From the NCBI GenBank assembly GCA_910587145.1, contig CAJUMH010000008.1, positions 9,310 through 73,309 on the forward strand: a DNA stretch of 64,000 nt, written 5' to 3'. The notes under the pieces were generated by a model. The model saw only the letters and a program-made list of their open reading frames with translations, was not told the DNA's origin and did not search any database. The stretch is from an uncultured Ruthenibacterium sp. GTDB lineage: Bacteria > Bacillota > Clostridia > Oscillospirales > Ruminococcaceae. The position numbers and the translations under genes are program-made. The first letter of the stretch is position 1; each line of letters begins with the position of its first letter. Shown here piece after piece: positions 35,795-44,585 of the stretch.

Positions 35795-38134
35795 TTATGC
35801 CGCCGGTGCGGGATCGGCATGAGCGCTGGTGCACGGGCTGCGCGCAACGCCCACCTTGTACCAGCCGCGGCCCGTGGGGCAGCCCGCGCCGGGAGCGTCT
35901 CCCGTTTGGGTACAAAAGGCGCCGGACTCCACGGAATCCGGTTTAGCCCAAATCGCGCTCAGCGCTTCGATTTCTTCCTCGGTGAGGTCGGCCTGTACAA
36001 TATCCATCAGTTCGCGGAAGGCGCGCGCGCCGGGGTGACCCAGCCTGCGCCCATAAATATAGTTGCTGTCATACTGCTTCATCGGCGCGTTGTCGTCGTA
36101 GCCGTACCATGTGGCCATCACATATTTCGGCGTCAGGCCCACAAACCAGATATCCTTATCCTCGTTTGTCGTACCCGTTTTGCCGATGGAATCCAGCACG
36201 TTGGAATCCGGATGGATGCCGTACGCCGTGCCGCCACCGTCAAACAGCACGCCGTGCAGCAGGCGGTTCATGATAAAGGCGGTATCCTCGCCGATCGCCT
36301 GCGTGGTGATGATATCCTTTTCCAAAATCTCGTTGCCCTGGTAATCGCGCACCGAGGTATAGCTGTGCAGGCTCGTTACGCGGCCGCCGTCGCCGTACAT
36401 CATATACGCGCCGGCCAGCTCGTAGGGGGACATGCCGTGTGTGAGCGCGCCCAGCACCATCGGCGCAAGATCGACATCGTGGTTTTCGTCCAGCGAGGTA
36501 ATGCCCAGCGTATCGCGCGCAAATTCAAACATCGTGCGCGGCCCCACAATATTGCCCACGCGCACCGCAACGGTGTTCAGCGATTGCTTGATGGCCTCGT
36601 ATACCGTAACCAGCCCGTGCGTATAGGTGCCGCTCCAGTTGCTGGGCCAGTTCGTGCGGGTGCCGCCCTTGCCGTCTGAAATGGGGAAATAATCATCGAG
36701 CAGCGCGGTGGAATAGTTGATGGCGTCCATATCGATGCCCAGAGGATACACCGCAACGCCCTTCATGGTGGAGCCCACCTGCCGCTGCATGCCGGTGGCG
36801 CGGTTGAGGATGCGGTCGCCTGTTTTTTGCCCAAGGCCGCCCGCAAGCGCGACCAGCTCGCCCTTATAATTGATGACGATGCCTGCCGCATTCGTGGAAA
36901 TGGTTTTCGGCTCGGTGCCCTCCGGGGCGTTCTCGGGCACCCAATCCTCGATGGTAAAGGGCTCCCAATATTCTCCATCGGCCCAAATGCGCTCGATCTC
37001 GCTTTGCACCTTAGGGTCTACCGTGGCATAAATGCGCAAACCGCCGTTGTACAGGTATGCGTTGGCGGCAGCCCGGTCCCAGTTTTCGCGGTTCAGCGGA
37101 TTTTCCTCCAAAAGATCCTGCGTAACCTCCTCGATCACATAATCCGTAAACCACGAATAGTTTGTCTGTACGGCGGCTTCCTCCGAGCGCACGCGCTCCA
37201 CCAGCCGCAGCGGCGTGGCATATGCTTCTTCGGCCTCGCTCTCGGTGATATAGCCCTGCTGCAGCATAAAATAAATGATGTTGTCGCGGCGCTGTAAATG
37301 ATCCTCCGGGTTTGTATAAGGGTTAAAGCGTCCGGGGCTTTTGGTAATGGCCGCGATGCTGGCCGCCTCGGCAATCGATACCTCCATCGCCGATTTGCCG
37401 AAATACTGGTTTGCGGCGGCCTCTACGCCCGCAATGTTGCCCGTAAGGCCGATCGTGTTCAGATAAGCCTCTAAGATCTCTTCCTTGCTGAAGCGGTTAT
37501 CCATTGCGATGGCACGGAAGATCTCCTTCAGCTTGCGGGTGTACCCCTCCATGCCGGAGGATTGGTCTTCGCCCGTAATATTTTTGATGAGCTGCTGCTC
37601 AATGGTAGAGGCGCCCAGCTGGCCGCTCTGCCCCGGCAGGTACGAGCCGGTGAGCTTATGGAACACCTCGTTCAGCGCCGCCAGCACAGTACGCTTTAGG
37701 CTGAAGCCGATGTGCGTATAAAAGTTTTCGTCCTCCACCGCAATAAACGCGTGCTGCAAATGAGGCGAGATCTCGTTCAGCGAACGCCAGATGCGGTTTT
37801 CCTCCGGGCTCTGCAGGCGCTGGTATTCCACCCATTCCTGCTGGCCGTACTCGTTGATCTGCGGCGCGTAGATAATCGTGGTAAACGCCAGCTCCAGCTG
37901 TGTCAGATCCAGCACCTCGCTGTCGCCCTGCGTCTCGCGCACGATGTACATGCTGAGCGCCACCGCCGCAACCGAGCCCGCTATAATGCAAAGGCACAGG
38001 CAGCACGCGATAAAGCGAAATAAAATGCCCAGCGCCCCCAGTACGGTGACGCCCTCCCTCGGCTGCTTCCTTTTGCGCGGCGCGCTGCCTGGCTGGCGGT
38101 TTGCGCGGGCGCTGCTGTTTTTGTTTTCGATGAT
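35795..38134 (-). CDS. Class A penicillin-binding protein (glycosyltransferase/transpeptidase)
   Basis: Membrane-bound peptidoglycan polymerase and cross-linker. The glycosyltransferase motif E-D-E-N-F-Y-T-H-I-G-F and G-A-S-T-I-E-Q-Q are present. The transpeptidase has S-T-M-K, S-L-N and K-T-G-T-T. The first standard start codon (GTG at 37963) would remove most of the membrane anchor and basic tail. The reading frame stays open upstream, encoding a K-R-K-Q-P-R tail and a full helix, and a GGGAGG site sits 6 bases before ATC at 38134. I therefore place the start at that ATC (or the next, 38131), giving 779 residues. The alternative is a base error in the start codon. Confidence 0.9.
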   Translation of the reverse strand: MIENKNSSARANRQPGSAPRKRKQPREGVTVLGALGILFRFIACCLCLCIIAGSVAAVALSMYIVRETQGDSEVLDLTQLELAFTTIIYAPQINEYGQQEWVEYQRLQSPEENRIWRSLNEISPHLQHAFIAVEDENFYTHIGFSLKRTVLAALNEVFHKLTGSYLPGQSGQLGASTIEQQLIKNITGEDQSSGMEGYTRKLKEIFRAIAMDNRFSKEEILEAYLNTIGLTGNIAGVEAAANQYFGKSAMEVSIAEAASIAAITKSPGRFNPYTNPEDHLQRRDNIIYFMLQQGYITESEAEEAYATPLRLVERVRSEEAAVQTNYSWFTDYVIEEVTQDLLEENPLNRENWDRAAANAYLYNGGLRIYATVDPKVQSEIERIWADGEYWEPFTIEDWVPENAPEGTEPKTISTNAAGIVINYKGELVALAGGLGQKTGDRILNRATGMQRQVGSTMKGVAVYPLGIDMDAINYSTALLDDYFPISDGKGGTRTNWPSNWSGTYTHGLVTVYEAIKQSLNTVAVRVGNIVGPRTMFEFARDTLGITSLDENHDVDLAPMVLGALTHGMSPYELAGAYMMYGDGGRVTSLHSYTSVRDYQGNEILEKDIITTQAIGEDTAFIMNRLLHGVLFDGGGTAYGIHPDSNVLDSIGKTGTTNEDKDIWFVGLTPKYVMATWYGYDDNAPMKQYDSNYIYGRRLGHPGARAFRELMDIVQADLTEEEIEALSAIWAKPDSVESGAFCTQTGDAPGAGCPTGRGWYKVGVARSPCTSAHADPAPAA

Positions 38135-38339
38135 CTTTCGCCTCCCAAAAGATGGATCTCTTAGTTTTTATAGCTTTTGCGGCGTCTGCGCCGCCGTGAT
38201 TTTAAGGCGCGCCGCCGTGGTTGTGCTTTATACCGCTCTGTTAGTATACCACATTTCCGGCCGCGCAATATCCGCGCCGCAAAGAATAATCAAAGCGATT
38301 TTGTCCATACTGCCTTTCAGAACACAAAGAGGTGATGAT

Positions 38340-38642
38340 ATGCGCGCAAAACAAATTGCTGTATTGGCCGCCGTGCCGCTGGCGATCTTTACGGTGACCG
38401 TGGGCCTGTTCCTGCTGCTGGCGCAGCCGGGCAGCGCCGAGGCCGCCGAGCCGCCCGCCTATCTGCTGGGCGCGCAGGGCGGAAAGGTGGTGCTGTTCAA
38501 ATCCGGCGAGGATACGCCCGTGGCGCGATATGAGATTTATCTGAGCCTGCTGCCCGAAGCGGACGCCGACGCGCTGCGAAGAGGCATCCCCGTTGCCACG
38601 CGGGAGGAATTGAACCGATATTTAGAGGATTTCGGCGCATAA
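38340..38642 (+). CDS. Small secreted protein with BofC C-terminal-like domain
   Basis: 100 residues. An N-terminal hydrophobic segment (about 6-28) acts as signal or anchor. The rest matches the pattern of the BofC C-terminal domain: Y-L-L-G-A-Q-G-G-K-V-V-L-F, then S-L-L-P-E-A-D-A-D-A-L-R-R-G-I-P-V and E-E-L-N-R-Y-L-E-D-F. In Bacillus, BofC inhibits the sporulation protease SpoIVB. Short single-domain relatives are frequent in Clostridia and their role is unknown. AGAGGTGAT precedes the ATG. Confidence 0.75.
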   Translation: MRAKQIAVLAAVPLAIFTVTVGLFLLLAQPGSAEAAEPPAYLLGAQGGKVVLFKSGEDTPVARYEIYLSLLPEADADALRRGIPVATREELNRYLEDFGA

Positions 38643-38656
38643 GAACGCGCCGTGCG

Positions 38657-39022
38657 TCATTTGTGCGCGGGCACGATCTCCAGCCAGTAGCCGTCCGGGT
38701 CGGAGATAAAGTAGATGCCCATCGCCTCGTTTTCAAAGCAGATGCAGCCCATCTCTTTGTGCATGGCGTGCGCCGCCTCGAAATCGTCCACCGCAAAGGC
38801 GAGGTGGATCTCGTTTTCGCCCAGATCATAGGGCTGCGGGTGATCGGCAAGGCACGTCAGCTCCAGCTGATGCGGCGTAACGCCGTCGCCCAGATAGACG
38901 AGCGTGAAGTGCTCTGCCGTGCGGCGGCGCACCTCCCGCAGGCCGAGGGCCTTTTCGTAAAATGCGAGACTGGCGGAAAGATCCGCCACGTTCAAATTGT
39001 TGTGTGCAAATGTAAACTGCAT
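38657..39022 (-). CDS. Glyoxalase I-like VOC enzyme
   Basis: 121 residues, one VOC module pair. Likely metal ligands: His in H-N-N-L-N-V, Glu in H-Q-L-E-L, His in I-H-L-A-F-A-V and Glu in Y-W-L-E-I-V-P. This H-E-H-E set is that of lactoylglutathione lyase and related enzymes. Detoxification of methylglyoxal is likely, though the thiol cofactor in Clostridia may not be glutathione. The start at 39022 has GAGAGGG upstream. It converges on the BofC-like gene. Confidence 0.85.
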   Translation of the reverse strand: MQFTFAHNNLNVADLSASLAFYEKALGLREVRRRTAEHFTLVYLGDGVTPHQLELTCLADHPQPYDLGENEIHLAFAVDDFEAAHAMHKEMGCICFENEAMGIYFISDPDGYWLEIVPAHK

Positions 39023-39236
39023 AACCGCATCCCTCTCTACGTAATAAACGAGCCGAACAGACAAAATATTTCATTGCGCCGCGCAATTCAGGGCGCAATC
39101 GGCCCATTCCGGCATTTTCTGCTATTTTACCATTCTCGCGGCAGCTTTTCAAGGCGGTAAATGCAAAAATCGTTCTTTTAAAAGCCCCGATCCCTCTTTT
39201 TTCGCTTATTTCAGCCCTTTTCTGCCGGAAAAGGGT

Positions 39237-39265
39237 TTGTTTTTTTGCGCGGCATCCGCTATAAT
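39237..39265 (+). promoter_or_regulatory. Promoter of FkbH-MaoC-SDR-GNAT operon
   Basis: TTGTTT (39237-39242), 17-bp spacer, TATAAT (39260-39265), about 75 bp before the start codon. Confidence 0.6.
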
Positions 39266-39338
39266 AAGAGCAAGAAAGGTTTTGGCTTTGCCCGGCGCTG
39301 TCTGCCGGGCGGCCATACGGTGATCAGGAGGTTGCATT

Positions 39339-41120
39339 TTGCGCTGTTTGGAATATCCGTTCGATTCCGCCATGATCCTGCAAAAAAAGCGCGCGCTGCG
39401 GCGCGCGCTGCTGGAGCAGCAGGGCCTTGTTCCCAAAAAGGTTGCGATCCTCAGCGGCTCCACCGTGGGAGAGATCAAAAATATTCTGGAGCTGTTTTTG
39501 CTGAACGCGGGCATTCATCCCACCTTTTATGTGGGCGAATATGCGCGCTTTTATGAGGATGGCATGTTCGACCCCTCCGGCGCGCTGGCCGCATTCGGGC
39601 CGGATGTAATCTATGTGCATACCTCGGTGCACAATCTGGGCAATCTGCCGGCGCAGACAGACACCCCAGAGCAGGCCGGGCAGAAGCTGCGCGACGAAAC
39701 AGCGCGCTGGGTGCAGCTGTGGCGCGCCCTGCAGCGATTTGGCTGCCCCATCCTCCAGAACAATTTTGAACTGCCGGACGTGCGCGTGATGGGCAATCTT
39801 GACGCCGTAGATGTGCGCGGGCGTGTGCGCTTTGTAAGCCGGATGAATGATACGGCGGCCCTTTGGGCCGAAAAGACGCCGAATTTTTACCTGCACGATC
39901 TGTGCTGGCTCTCGGCCTGCGAGGGCGTAAGCCGCTGGTGCTCGCCCGCCGCGTGGTGCGCCTATCAGTACGCGCTGGACGTGCCGTATATCCCGGTTTT
40001 GTGCCACAGCCTCGCAAACATGATCAAAAGCATTTTCGGCAAAAATAAAAAAGGCGTTGTGCTCGATCTGGACAACACGCTCTGGGGCGGCGTGATCGGC
40101 GACGACGGCGCGGAGGGCGTGGCGCTTGGCGAGGAATCTCCCGCCGGGCGTGCATTCACGGCGTTTCAGCGCTATTTGAAAGAGCTGTCCGGCAGGGGCG
40201 TTTTGCTGAACGTTTCGAGCAAAAACGAGGAGGCCGCCGCGCGCGCAGGCTTTGCGCGGGCGGACAGCGTGCTGAAAACCGACGATTTTCTCTGCTTCAA
40301 CGCCAACTGGGATCCCAAGCCCCGCAACGTGGAAGCCATTGCAAAAGCCATCAACATTCTGCCGGAAAGCCTTGTTTTTTTGGATGATAATCCCGTGGAG
40401 CGCGATCTGATGCGCCAGACCCTGCCCGGCGTGGCCGTGCCGGAATTGACGGCGCCCGAGGAATATGTGCGCATTCTCGACCGGGGCGGCTGGTTCGAGC
40501 CGACGTCCGTTTCCGACGACGACCGCCGCCGCGGCGAAATGTACCGGCAAAACGCACAGCGCGCCGCCGAGGTGCAGTCGTTTGAAAATTACGACGATTA
40601 TCTGCGCAGCCTTGCGATGCGCGGTGAATTCGGCGCGTTTGACGCGGCGCACTTAGAGCGCATCACACAGCTGATCAATAAGACAAACCAGTTCAACATG
40701 ACAACGCGCCGCTACACCGCCGCCGAGATCGAGGCGCTGTGCGCCGACCCCGCGTGCCTGACGCTGTACGGCCGGCTGGCGGATAAATTCGGCGACAACG
40801 GCATCGTAACGGCCTTAATCGGGCGCCAGAACGGCGACGCGCTGGAGATCGAGCTGTGGATCATGAGCTGCCGCGTGTTCAAGCGCAATTTAGAGCACAC
40901 CCTGTTCGATCAGCTTGTCGCGGCCTGCAAGGCGCGCGGCGTAAAAACGATCTTGGGGCGCTTTTTGCCCACGGCCAAAAATCTGCCGGCCAAGGATTTT
41001 TATCCTTCCATCGGCTTTGCGCGCATCCGCGAGAGCGAAGCCGAAGCCCTGTATCGCTTCGACATCCCCGAGCAGTACGAGCCGCTGAATCATGTGATGG
41101 AGGTCGCCGCCCTGCCGTAA
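39339..41120 (+). CDS. FkbH-like HAD-IIIC family protein
   Basis: 593 residues. An N-terminal about 230-residue region is typical of FkbH proteins. The HAD core has V-L-D-L-D-N-T-L-W-G-G (about 241-251, D243 and D245 catalytic) and later S-S-K-N and F-L-D-D-N-P motifs. The C-terminal about 150 residues are a GNAT-like acyltransferase domain (T-N-Q-F-N-M-T-T-R). Family members load glyceryl or related three-carbon/hydroxyacyl units on acyl carrier protein in polyketide, surface polysaccharide and lipid pathways. It starts at TTG with AGGAGG 7 bases upstream. It is the first gene of a four-gene operon. Confidence 0.88.
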   Translation: MRCLEYPFDSAMILQKKRALRRALLEQQGLVPKKVAILSGSTVGEIKNILELFLLNAGIHPTFYVGEYARFYEDGMFDPSGALAAFGPDVIYVHTSVHNLGNLPAQTDTPEQAGQKLRDETARWVQLWRALQRFGCPILQNNFELPDVRVMGNLDAVDVRGRVRFVSRMNDTAALWAEKTPNFYLHDLCWLSACEGVSRWCSPAAWCAYQYALDVPYIPVLCHSLANMIKSIFGKNKKGVVLDLDNTLWGGVIGDDGAEGVALGEESPAGRAFTAFQRYLKELSGRGVLLNVSSKNEEAAARAGFARADSVLKTDDFLCFNANWDPKPRNVEAIAKAINILPESLVFLDDNPVERDLMRQTLPGVAVPELTAPEEYVRILDRGGWFEPTSVSDDDRRRGEMYRQNAQRAAEVQSFENYDDYLRSLAMRGEFGAFDAAHLERITQLINKTNQFNMTTRRYTAAEIEALCADPACLTLYGRLADKFGDNGIVTALIGRQNGDALEIELWIMSCRVFKRNLEHTLFDQLVAACKARGVKTILGRFLPTAKNLPAKDFYPSIGFARIRESEAEALYRFDIPEQYEPLNHVMEVAALP

Positions 41121-41234
41121 ATGGCGCGGCGCGCACATGTCCCCCGCGCCGGCGAATGTGCTCGCGAGACTTGCCCCGTCCATATCGGCGGGCGCGGCGC
41201 GCCAATTCCGAAGCGAACCGAAAGGAGATTTTGC

Positions 41235-41651
41235 ATGAACAGCTATACGTTCAAGGAGCTGTCCCTTGGCATGAAGCAAGCCTTTACCGCAAACATTACG
41301 GAAGAAAAAATGGAGCTTTTTTACAGGCTTTCGGGCGATTGCAGCCCCATTCACATGGATGCGGCCTACGCGCAGCAGCGCGGTTATCCGGGGCGCGTTG
41401 TATACGGCATGCTGGGCGCAAGCCTGTTTTCCACTCTGGCGGGCGTGTATCTGCCGGGCGAGCACTGCCTGCTGCACGGCGTGGAGTGCAAATTTGCCAA
41501 GCCCGTTTTCCTTGGCGATACGCTCACCGTCACCGGCGAAATCGTCGAAACGAACGATACGTTCTGCACCGTCAAGATCAAAGCGTCCATCACAAACCAG
41601 AACGGCGAAACCGTAACGCGCGGCGTAATCCGCGCGGGCGTGGCGCGCTGA
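41235..41651 (+). CDS. MaoC-like hot-dog hydratase
   Basis: 138 residues, a single hot-dog fold. The hydratase dyad lies in S-G-D-C-S-P-I-H-M-D (Asp 37 and His 42 approximately), as in MaoC/PhaJ (R)-specific enoyl hydratases. G-Y-P-G-R-V-V-Y-G-M is the usual following segment. It would add or remove water from an enoyl/3-hydroxyacyl thioester made with the SDR next door. AAAGGAG precedes the ATG. Confidence 0.88.
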   Translation: MNSYTFKELSLGMKQAFTANITEEKMELFYRLSGDCSPIHMDAAYAQQRGYPGRVVYGMLGASLFSTLAGVYLPGEHCLLHGVECKFAKPVFLGDTLTVTGEIVETNDTFCTVKIKASITNQNGETVTRGVIRAGVAR

Positions 41652-41791
41652 GGCCACCGGCGCAGCCCGCAAAAGCTTTTCGGGCATATTCAGGCGGCCT
41701 TTTTGGGGCGGAACCTGCTTTCGCCCCGCCGCAGCCAAGGCGGCGCAGAGCCGCTCGGGGCCGGAGGTTTCCGGCCGGAAGGGAGAAAAAC

Positions 41792-42523
41792 ATGGCAGTA
41801 TATTTGATCACAGGCGCGTCCAGCGATGTGGGCGCTGCACTCATCGAGCGGGTGTACCGGGAGGGCGATACCGTAATCGCGCAGGGCGCGGGCGATCTTG
41901 CCTGCCTTGCCCCGCTTTGCAGCCGCTGGCCCGGCGCGATCTGCGCCTACGACGTCGATCTCACCGACGCGGAGGCGCTGGACGCCTTTGCGCAGGAGGT
42001 TGCGGAGCGCTACCCCACGCCCACGCATCTTGTTCATCTTCCGGCGCTGCGCGTGATTAACACGCGGTTTAAAAAATTCGACGAGGAGCGCTTCGAGCGG
42101 GATCTGAGCGTTCAGGTGCGCAGCGCCGTGCGGCTATGCAGGCAGTTTTTGCCCGAGATGGCAAAGGCCAAACAGGGACGGGTACTGTTTATGCTTACAA
42201 GCTATCTGCTGGGCGCGCCGCCCAAAAACACGGCGGCCTATATTATGGTAAAAAGCGCCCTGCACGGGCTGGCAAAAAGCCTTGCCGCCGATTACGCGCC
42301 GTTCGGCATCACCGTAAACTGTGTGATGCCCAGCATGATGGAGACAAAGTTTTTGGCGGATACCAGCAATCTGATCGTACAGGCCAACGCCGAGGCAAAC
42401 CCCATGAAGCGCAATGCGCGCGTGGAGGATGTGGTTCCCGCCATGGCGTTTCTGCTCTCGGAGGAAGCGCGATTCATCACCGGCGTTACGCTGCCCGTTA
42501 CGGGAGGGAGCGCGTTTTTATGA
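41792..42523 (+). CDS. SDR-family oxidoreductase (3-oxoacyl reductase-like)
   Basis: 243 residues. The glycine motif T-G-A-S-S-D-V-G lies near residue 7. The catalytic triad is Ser in the L-T-S-Y-L region, Tyr and Lys in Y-I-M-V-K. P-V-T-G-G near the end is FabG-like. It probably interconverts 3-oxo and 3-hydroxy acyl groups, NAD(P)H-dependent. Its stop overlaps the next ATG (ATGA). GGGAG precedes the start. Confidence 0.88.
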   Translation: MAVYLITGASSDVGAALIERVYREGDTVIAQGAGDLACLAPLCSRWPGAICAYDVDLTDAEALDAFAQEVAERYPTPTHLVHLPALRVINTRFKKFDEERFERDLSVQVRSAVRLCRQFLPEMAKAKQGRVLFMLTSYLLGAPPKNTAAYIMVKSALHGLAKSLAADYAPFGITVNCVMPSMMETKFLADTSNLIVQANAEANPMKRNARVEDVVPAMAFLLSEEARFITGVTLPVTGGSAFL

Positions 42524-43536
42524 GCGCGCGGGAGCGCGGCGCGCTGACGCTGCGGCTGGCCCGCCCGGACGAGGCGCAGCGCGTGATTGCCTTTCTGGAC
42601 GAGCACTGGGGCGAAAAGCACCCGCTGGTGCACATTCCGGAGCTGTTTGAATTCTATTACTGGCCGTTTGGGCCGGATGGGCCGCTACAGTTCGCCGTTG
42701 CCGAGCAGGACGGCAGGCTGGCCGCCGTGGCCGGCTATATCCGAGCCAACCGGCTGGATCCGCCGGACATCTGGATCTCGATTTTAAGCGCCGCAAAATA
42801 TGCCACGGGCAGCGGGCTGGAGCTGCTGGCCGCCATGCGCTGCCTTACCCATGCCCGGCAGGTGGCCTGCAACAACATCCGCCCCAAGGTGATGCCGCTC
42901 TACGCGTTCGCAGGCTTTACCACCGGGCGCGTGGCGCACTATTACCGTCTTGCCGACCGGGCAGTTTACCGCATCGCGCGGGTCGCAGACAAAAATATCC
43001 CGCCCGCGGCAGGCAGTGCCGTTTTGCGGCGCTTGCCCGCCGAAACCGATCTGCTCTCCTGCGGCTATACGCCAAACGAAGCCCATCGGCCCTATAAAGA
43101 TTTATGGTATCTTGCGCGGCGGTATTACCGCTATCCCTTCCAAAAGTATGATGTGTGGGGCATTGTGGAAAACGGTGCGGTGGGGGCGCTGCTGGTAACG
43201 CGATGTATTCCGGTGAACGAAACCGCCGTGCTGCGCGTGGTGGATTATACCGGAGCGCCCGCGGCATTTGCCGCGCTGGGCACGGCCATTGGCCGGCTGA
43301 TGGCGGAATGCGGCGCGGAATATGCCGATTGCTACTGCGCGGGCATGCCAAAAGCGGCCATGGCGGCGGCAGGCTTCTGCGCGCGAAGCGAGGCAGACGC
43401 GAACATTATCCCCAATTACCTTACACCGCCCCTCTATGAAAATACGGAATATTACTATTTTACATGGGATCCGGAAAATTTTACCCTGTTCAAGGCGGAC
43501 GGCGACCAGGACAGGCCCAACCTTTCGGTGGAATAA
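42520..43536 (+). CDS. GNAT-like acyltransferase of polysaccharide-cluster type
   Basis: 338 residues. The N-terminus reads like GNAT proteins found in O-antigen and capsule clusters (L-A-R-P-D-E-A-Q-R-V-I-A-F-L-D-E-H-W), with a beta-bulge region F-A-V-A-E-Q-D-G-R-L-A-A-V-A-G. The central part L-Y-A-F-A-G-F-T-T-G completes the fold. A second, related module may fill the C-terminal half. It is likely to transfer the acyl group made by the upstream enzymes to a sugar amine or hydroxyl. Translationally coupled to the SDR by a 4-bp overlap. Confidence 0.7.
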   Translation: MSARERGALTLRLARPDEAQRVIAFLDEHWGEKHPLVHIPELFEFYYWPFGPDGPLQFAVAEQDGRLAAVAGYIRANRLDPPDIWISILSAAKYATGSGLELLAAMRCLTHARQVACNNIRPKVMPLYAFAGFTTGRVAHYYRLADRAVYRIARVADKNIPPAAGSAVLRRLPAETDLLSCGYTPNEAHRPYKDLWYLARRYYRYPFQKYDVWGIVENGAVGALLVTRCIPVNETAVLRVVDYTGAPAAFAALGTAIGRLMAECGAEYADCYCAGMPKAAMAAAGFCARSEADANIIPNYLTPPLYENTEYYYFTWDPENFTLFKADGDQDRPNLSVE

Positions 43537-43619
43537 TTTTTTTGCTCTGCACGGCAAATCTATAAAAATAGTTCACATTCATCGATAATTTGTGTATGTT
43601 CCAAAGCCCGGGAATATGG

Positions 43620-43625
43620 TATACT
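43620..43625 (+). promoter_or_regulatory. -10 box upstream of kduI
   Basis: TATACT (43620-43625), preceded by an AT-rich stretch, 66 bp before the kduI ATG. No good -35 is seen, so activator dependence is possible. Confidence 0.35.
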
Positions 43626-43691
43626 GTTATTTGGATACAAACGGCCGCGTATGAGGGGCGGCCGCATCACGGAAAGGAGACGCCAAAGCAT

Positions 43692-44534
43692 ATGGACATT
43701 CGCTATTCCTGCAATCAGCGCGATTTTAAGCGCTACACCACCGAAGAAACACGCAAAGAGTTTTTGATCGAAAACCTGTACGTACCCAACGAGGTGGTGG
43801 CCGTATACAGCCACGTAGACCGCATGGTAACGCTGGGCTGCATGCCCACCACCGAGACGGTTTCCATTGATAAGGGCATCGACATCTGGCACAATTTTGG
43901 TACGCAGTATTTTTTAGAGCGCCGCGAGATCGGCATTTTCAACATCGGCGGCGCGGGCAGCATTTTGGCCGACGGCGTCCGGTATGAGCTGGGCTACAAG
44001 GACTGTCTGTACATTACGCAGGGCACCAGGGAAGTGCTGTTCGCCTCCGACGACGCGGCGGCGCCTGCGAAATTTTATATGGTATCCGCGCCCGCGCACC
44101 GCGCGTATGAAACAAAGCTGATCAAGATCGCGGACGCGGCCAAAAAGCCGCTGGGCGCGATGGAAACGAGCAACAAGCGCGTGATCAACCAGTTTATCCA
44201 CCCGGACGTGCTGCCCACCTGCCAGCTTTCGATGGGTATGACCGTGCTGGAGCCGGGCAGCGTATGGAATACCATGCCCGCCCACACGCACGAGCGCCGC
44301 ATGGAAGTATATATGTACTTTGAAGTGCCCGAAAACAACGTTGTGTTCCACATGATGGGCGAGGGCAGCGAAACGCGCCACATCGTAATGCAGAACGAGC
44401 AGGCCGTCATCAGCCCCAGCTGGAGCATCCACGCGGGCGCGGGTACCAGCAGCTATACATTCATCTGGGCGATGGGCGGCGAAAATCAGGCGTTCGATGA
44501 TATGGACGTGATCCCCACCACCCGGCTGCGGTAA
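43692..44534 (+). CDS. kduI: 5-dehydro-4-deoxy-D-glucuronate isomerase KduI
   Basis: 280 residues, standard length. A cupin enzyme converting 5-keto-4-deoxyuronate to 2,5-diketo-3-deoxygluconate during pectin or glycosaminoglycan breakdown. The metal site is complete: P-A-H-T-H-E-R-R-M-E (two His and Glu, about 196-203) and a later His in S-W-S-I-H-A-G (about 245). The ATG at 43692 has AAGGAGA 11 bases upstream. kduD follows after 51 bp. Confidence 0.96.
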   Translation: MDIRYSCNQRDFKRYTTEETRKEFLIENLYVPNEVVAVYSHVDRMVTLGCMPTTETVSIDKGIDIWHNFGTQYFLERREIGIFNIGGAGSILADGVRYELGYKDCLYITQGTREVLFASDDAAAPAKFYMVSAPAHRAYETKLIKIADAAKKPLGAMETSNKRVINQFIHPDVLPTCQLSMGMTVLEPGSVWNTMPAHTHERRMEVYMYFEVPENNVVFHMMGEGSETRHIVMQNEQAVISPSWSIHAGAGTSSYTFIWAMGGENQAFDDMDVIPTTRLR

Positions 44535-44585
44535 AACAGTATTCCGGATCCCTTCGATCCGACGAAAAAAGGAGCGGTATCTATC

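Noticed and set aside
41121..41791. A missing ACP gene in the FkbH operon gaps
   Set aside because: The two gaps are 114 and 140 bp, too short for an ACP, and no D-S-L type motif is encoded.
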